NCBI GenBank assembly: GCA_964528755.1
Contig: CAZGWN010000036.1
Span: forward strand, 1 to 34,224
Length of the DNA stretch: 34,224 nucleotides
Direction: 5' to 3'
From: Raineyella sp964528755
Lineage (GTDB): Bacteria > Actinomycetota > Actinomycetes > Propionibacteriales > Propionibacteriaceae
A program made the position numbers and the translations under genes. The stretch's first letter is position 1, and every line of letters begins with the position of its first letter. Positions 30,932-34,224 of this stretch are shown here, one piece after another. The notes beneath the pieces were generated by a model. That model was given only the letters and a program-made list of their open reading frames with translations, was not told the origin of the DNA and made no database searches.

Positions 30932-32112
30932 CCGGCGAGCGCGACGAACTGGCACCAGATCCGGTTCTGGTCGAACCCGTGCAACGGCAGGTTCGTCAGG
31001 CCGGTGTCCTTCGCGTTGCGGATCGGCGTCCTCACACCTCGCCCGACGCCTGTGACGGACCTCCAAGTCGGTGAGCTGACCCCGGGTGGCGTTCGTGGCG
31101 AACGCGGTGAGGCGGTAGCCGTCCACGTCGTCGAACCGCAGCTGGGCGCCCGGATGCGGTCGTTCCCGGCGGACGATGACGCGCATCCCGGCCAGGTCGC
31201 CCAGACCGGTGAACTCGGCCACGTCGGCCCCGTCGCGGGGCCGACCATCGGTGTTGTAGGCCGACTCCAAGATGTTCTCCGGGATCAGTCGATAGAGCTC
31301 TGGGGTGTTCATGGGCAGGGTGAACCCGACCAAGTACGCCACCCGTCGGTTCGTCAGGGTGGCGATGGTGCCCTTGGTCGACCCGGCACCGTCAATCCCC
31401 ACCAGCACCTTCCGTCCAGGCCGTGCCCCCAGGCCGATCTGGCCGAGCGCGTCGGCGATCCCCGTGCGGTGATCCTCCGCCGTGTCGGATCCGGCCTTGC
31501 CGGGCCGCAACAGGATCGTCAACGGCTCCCCGGTCCCCTCGGGGCCGTGGTCGTTGAGGCGCGCACAACGGGTGAAACCCGAAGCCCTTCTTGAACGTCG
31601 CACGCGCCCATTCCTTCTCACTGTGGGCGCTGACCAGCGTCGCGTCCAAGTCGACCACCAACGGATCCGCCACCCTCGCCCGCCGGGCCGGCGACGCGTC
31701 CCCGGCACGTGCCCAGGCGGTCTGCCGGGGCGGTCTTGCGGGCCCGCCCGATCGCGGCGACCGCCCGCTTCGCATCCCTCGCGAGCAGCCTGATCAGCCG
31801 CGAGACGGTCGGGTCAGACGCGACCCGCCCGTAGAGGCCGGGCTCGTCCCGCAACTGGGCGAGGTCGGCAAGGCAGTCACCACCCAACGCCAACGTGAGC
31901 GCCAGGTCGCAGAGGATCTTGCCCGGATCGTGCACCGCCAACGGTTTGCGCCAGCCCGCCAGCTCTGTCGAGAGGGCCCGGTCCAGGCCGGTCGCCCGGA
32001 CGGCCTCGACGAGCAGCAGGCCGCCGGCCTGCCCGACCGCCGCGACGCCGGCCCGGTCACTATGGACGCGTGGGTAGGAGCCGGTATTCTTCACCTCGAA
32101 GGTGCTCCTCAC
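30932..32112 (-). pseudogene. IS1380-family transposase, frameshifted and truncated
   Basis: Successive minus-strand frames together give an IS1380 transposase. The N-terminal part (from 32112) includes GWRKPLAVHDPGKILCDLAL and GLYGRVASDPTVSRLI. Frame changes near 31730, 31565 and 31035 link DLDATLVSAHSEKEWARATF, RPGKAGSDTAEDH, VLVGIDGAGSTKG and finally TGLTNLPLHGFDQNRIWCQF. The C-terminal third is missing where the IS256 fragment begins. The gene cannot make a working enzyme. Just beyond its start, AGGAGCAC (32156-32163) is an inverted match to GTGCTCCT (32102-32109), possibly near the element end. Confidence 0.85.
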
Positions 32113-32186
32113 TACGGGCCAGAATGTGACCTAGACACTCCCATTCTCCCTAGCCAGGAGCACTTTCACATCCCCGGCCCCAGCAA

Positions 32187-32295
32187 TCAAGACGACCCCG
32201 CATGAAAGGGGCAGGCCAAGTCGCGGATCGCTTCGTTCTCGAACAGCCCGATCGCGGACCAGTCAGGCGTTGTCATATGCATCGCCGATCAAGCC
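32187..32295 (-). mobile_element. IS3-family transposase remnant
   Basis: Two minus-strand frames carry pieces typical of the IS3 integrase domain: LIGDAYDNA, ending at a stop at 32263, and SAIGLFENEAIRDLACPFHAG in the shifted frame, ending at 32187. In IS3 transposases these occur consecutively (GDAYDNA, then E-S-IGLFKNE). Only about 100 bases survive. From here to 32515 I see no other gene. Confidence 0.5.
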
Positions 32296-32515
32296 CTCCG
32301 CACCGACGCCGACCCTGACCCAGGAGCTTGGCTCGCTGTCGTCAACGAAGACGTGACCTGCGTCCTTCGACACCGATCGCGGATCATCGACTATAATGAT
32401 CAAGGCCATGCTGGAAGCGCTATGACAACGGGATGAGTTTGGCGCTTCGGCAAGGCGCAAGGCCCTAGACTCGGGATTCTGGGGTCTTGCATGACGGAAC
32501 CGAGAGGAGACAACG

Positions 32516-33406
32516 GTGGCGGCCAACTCACTTGACGCAGCGCGACAGGTCAAACACCGAGCGTGGACAGTTTGGCCGCACACGCGGTCGGTCTATCGCC
32601 GGACGATCGACCTAGGGTATAGGACGCAATCAGCAATTAGGCCATATCACTTCGACCTCGATCGACATCGCGACGCCTACGGCGATGTTCCCCGGATGTA
32701 TTTCCTACACCGGTCTGCGCCGGATCGCCCTCAGCGTTCCAAGACCGTTCGGCAGCGAATATTCTGCTTCTGGACAGGAGACAACGCACTGACCCCAGGC
32801 CGCAAGCGAGGCCTACAAGCGTTGCGATCCAGCCAGCCAGATACCGAAGTAGTCTTGGTGACAGCTCGGACGTTGAAAGACTGGATTCTTCCGGATCACC
32901 CGCTTCACGTCTGCTACGAAAGTCTGTCTCTGGTTCATCGATCTGATTATCTCCGAGCGTACTTCATGGCGTATTTCGGCGGCGGATACACAGACATCAA
33001 GCGCCCAACCGGCAATTGGCTTCAGAGGTTTGAAATGTTCCGAGATCCCACCGTCTGGCTCGCCGGCTATGCCGAGAAGTCATCAAGATCGTGTGGCGGA
33101 GACGATCATACCAAGCTCGGACAAGATATCCATCGGAACTACGGCAGATTAGTCAGCATCAGCGCCTTTATCATGCGATCGGGAACTCCATTCGCATGCG
33201 AATGGCTCCAAGAAGTCGAGCGCCGACTCGACTACTATCAGGAAGATCTGCTCCAGCACCCCGGAGGAACCTGGGGAGACGAGCCTGGCTACCCGCTTCG
33301 CTGGATAGAAATCGGATCAGACGTGTATCACCCGCTCCAGCTGAAATGCTTGGAGCACGTGAGGCGATCGCAAGCACTCCTTCCGGTGCTTGAGGGTCAT
33401 CGCTGA
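32516..33406 (+). CDS. GT32/Caps_synth-like glycosyltransferase
   Basis: This 296-residue protein has a nucleotide-sugar-binding core resembling capsular polysaccharide synthesis and OCH1-type transferases. It contains RIFCFWTGDNALTPGRKRGL near 81-100, SQPDTEVVLVT, then LVHRSDYLRAYFMAYFGGGYTDIKR (split here as LVHRSDYLRAY at 139 and GGGYTDIKR at 155). TDIK occupies the DXD metal-site position. The later GDEPGYPLRW is unassigned. The start is a GTG at 32516 with GAGGAGA ahead. Base composition and codon use are clearly less GC-rich than the rest of the window, suggesting transfer. Its acceptor is unknown; surface polysaccharide assembly is inferred from context. Confidence 0.7.
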   Translation: MAANSLDAARQVKHRAWTVWPHTRSVYRRTIDLGYRTQSAIRPYHFDLDRHRDAYGDVPRMYFLHRSAPDRPQRSKTVRQRIFCFWTGDNALTPGRKRGLQALRSSQPDTEVVLVTARTLKDWILPDHPLHVCYESLSLVHRSDYLRAYFMAYFGGGYTDIKRPTGNWLQRFEMFRDPTVWLAGYAEKSSRSCGGDDHTKLGQDIHRNYGRLVSISAFIMRSGTPFACEWLQEVERRLDYYQEDLLQHPGGTWGDEPGYPLRWIEIGSDVYHPLQLKCLEHVRRSQALLPVLEGHR

Positions 33407-33556
33407 GAAGCGGGCGCCAGAATTCCAGGGCAACCATGCAGTCCAACATTCGGGAAAGTCGCCCATGACATCTCTTGACGTCGACTAGAGCGGGCGGTAC
33501 GAACTGTTGACATGGGATGTCCCGTAGTTCCATTTCGAGAACAGGCCGTAGAATGA

Positions 33557-33874
33557 ACGCATGGCGCCACAACGTCCGCCGGGCACCTCGTCGACCCTCA
33601 GGCCCAGATCGGTCTGCTAGTCTTCCCGCTCTGGCTCCTGCTGACGGGGCTCGAGTCCTTCGACCGATATCCCACTGATGTGCACCGGAAAAGCGCAAAG
33701 CGATCGATGCGGCCGTCGAAACCGCGCCATCTCGTCAGGTCATCTATCACCTCGGCGTAGAGCTGGCCCGTAGTTGCTCACCGAGAATTCACCCACGCAG
33801 AAATCACCATCATCGCCAACTCCCATCAACTGTCGAAGCTCTCGACCGCATGGCCCAACCGGGAACGAAAATGA
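33557..33874 (+). pseudogene. possible decayed coding region
   Basis: No intact gene is visible from 33407 to about 33900, but protein-like pieces appear in shifting plus-strand frames. One is AQIGLLVFPLWLLLTGLESF, membrane-like, in frame 33557-33680. A second is EKRKAIDAAVETAPSRQ, from 33679. A third is REFTHAEITIIANSHQLSKL, in frame 33782-33874, ending in a stop. They could be parts of one frameshifted gene. I do not recognise a family, and chance open frames are not excluded. Confidence 0.25.
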
Positions 33875-33918
33875 CTACCCCACCCCCACGTCTTCCGCAA
33901 TCTGGCGATACTCGCCCC

Positions 33919-34194
33919 ATGAGATGCATAGTCTCGACGGCCCGTAGGTTTAATGCCGTCACACCTCGGTTCGTCCCCCGACCTACCCATCCACCCGTCG
34001 TGGCGGTCTGCGTCTACCGGGCACACAACGAAGCCAATATTCTCAAGCTGATGAGGCAACTGCCGCGGCGAACCGAATACCACCTGCACGCCCTGGACGA
34101 ACCAACCGATCTCCTCGACCAATGGACGGAGTCGACGGGCCGAGGCGGTCGGATGCCGCTGCTCCAAACCGGCTCATCGCAATCGGGGGTGTAG
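33919..34194 (+). CDS. hypothetical protein, possibly a truncated gene
   Basis: This is a 91-residue frame starting MRCIVSTARRFN. The segment PPVVAVCVYRAHNEANILKL and then EYHLHALDEPTDLLDQW looks like a genuine alternating beta-alpha start of a larger enzyme, perhaps a glycosyltransferase. It stops abruptly after GRGGRMPLLQT, where a sugar-transferase fold would only have begun. No good ribosome-binding site precedes the ATG. It may be a broken gene or one with a frameshift near 34180. The last 30 bases of the window hold nothing recognisable. Confidence 0.3.
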   Translation: MRCIVSTARRFNAVTPRFVPRPTHPPVVAVCVYRAHNEANILKLMRQLPRRTEYHLHALDEPTDLLDQWTESTGRGGRMPLLQTGSSQSGV

Positions 34195-34224
34195 GCGGGG
34201 TGTGAGCAGGTCCGGCGCGTCGGT

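Noticed and set aside
30688..31248. 186-codon frame as a genuine new gene
   Set aside because: It is the accidental fusion of an IS1380 fragment with the IS256 transposase end.

Overview
The window is high-GC, densely coded chromosomal DNA from an actinobacterium. The evidence is a DUF2342-type metalloprotease, an Rpf muralytic factor, a topoisomerase I with a lysine-rich tail, an HspR-type operator, a CRP/GlxR-like site and apparently leaderless genes. The gene content would fit Propionibacteriales, for example a Propionibacteriaceae member. That placement is inference, and no rRNA gene is present to test it.

Positions 1-9.8 kb hold housekeeping and envelope genes. A minus-strand run reads ppa, an RNA-methylase-like protein, a SixA-like phosphatase and a DUF2342 protein cut by the window edge. 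A PBP4-type DD-carboxypeptidase follows on the plus strand. Next is a two-gene minus-strand unit that looks like a sulfolipid pathway: UDP-sulfoquinovose synthase (SqdB) and an SqdX-like glycosyltransferase. After it come a GatB/YqeY protein, an Rpf with LGFP repeats and a tRNA-Thr(CGU).

Positions 8.9-17.6 kb are a minus-strand chain transcribed from right to left: topA, a CYTH/CHAD protein, tmk, holB, a DoxX-like membrane protein and a PSP1 protein. Two of its junctions overlap. An Hsp20 gene behind a HAIR (HspR) operator diverges from topA. Then come a GT87 mannosyltransferase-like gene, a flotillin, an S4 RNA-binding protein and a MazEF-type toxin-antitoxin pair, whose promoter appears to give a leaderless antitoxin mRNA.

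Positions 22.4-34.2 kb look like a surface-polysaccharide locus broken up by insertion sequences. Its genes are rmlA, a YdcF-like protein, a Tat-secreted Cys-rich protein, a flippase-like ABC exporter, a pyruvyl-transferase-family protein and a GT32/Caps_synth-like glycosyltransferase. An intact IS256-family element sits inside the 3' end of an IS630-family transposase gene. A second 283-bp piece of the same IS256 is fused to a frameshifted IS1380 transposase. An IS3-like scrap and decayed reading frames follow. The last 2 kb is visibly less GC-rich than the rest, consistent with transfer.

The observations I rate highest are the sqdB-sqdX pair, the cis-regulatory sites (HAIR, CRP-like, leaderless TA promoter) and the nested and chimeric IS structure. 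All calls come from reading the sequence; no database search was run.
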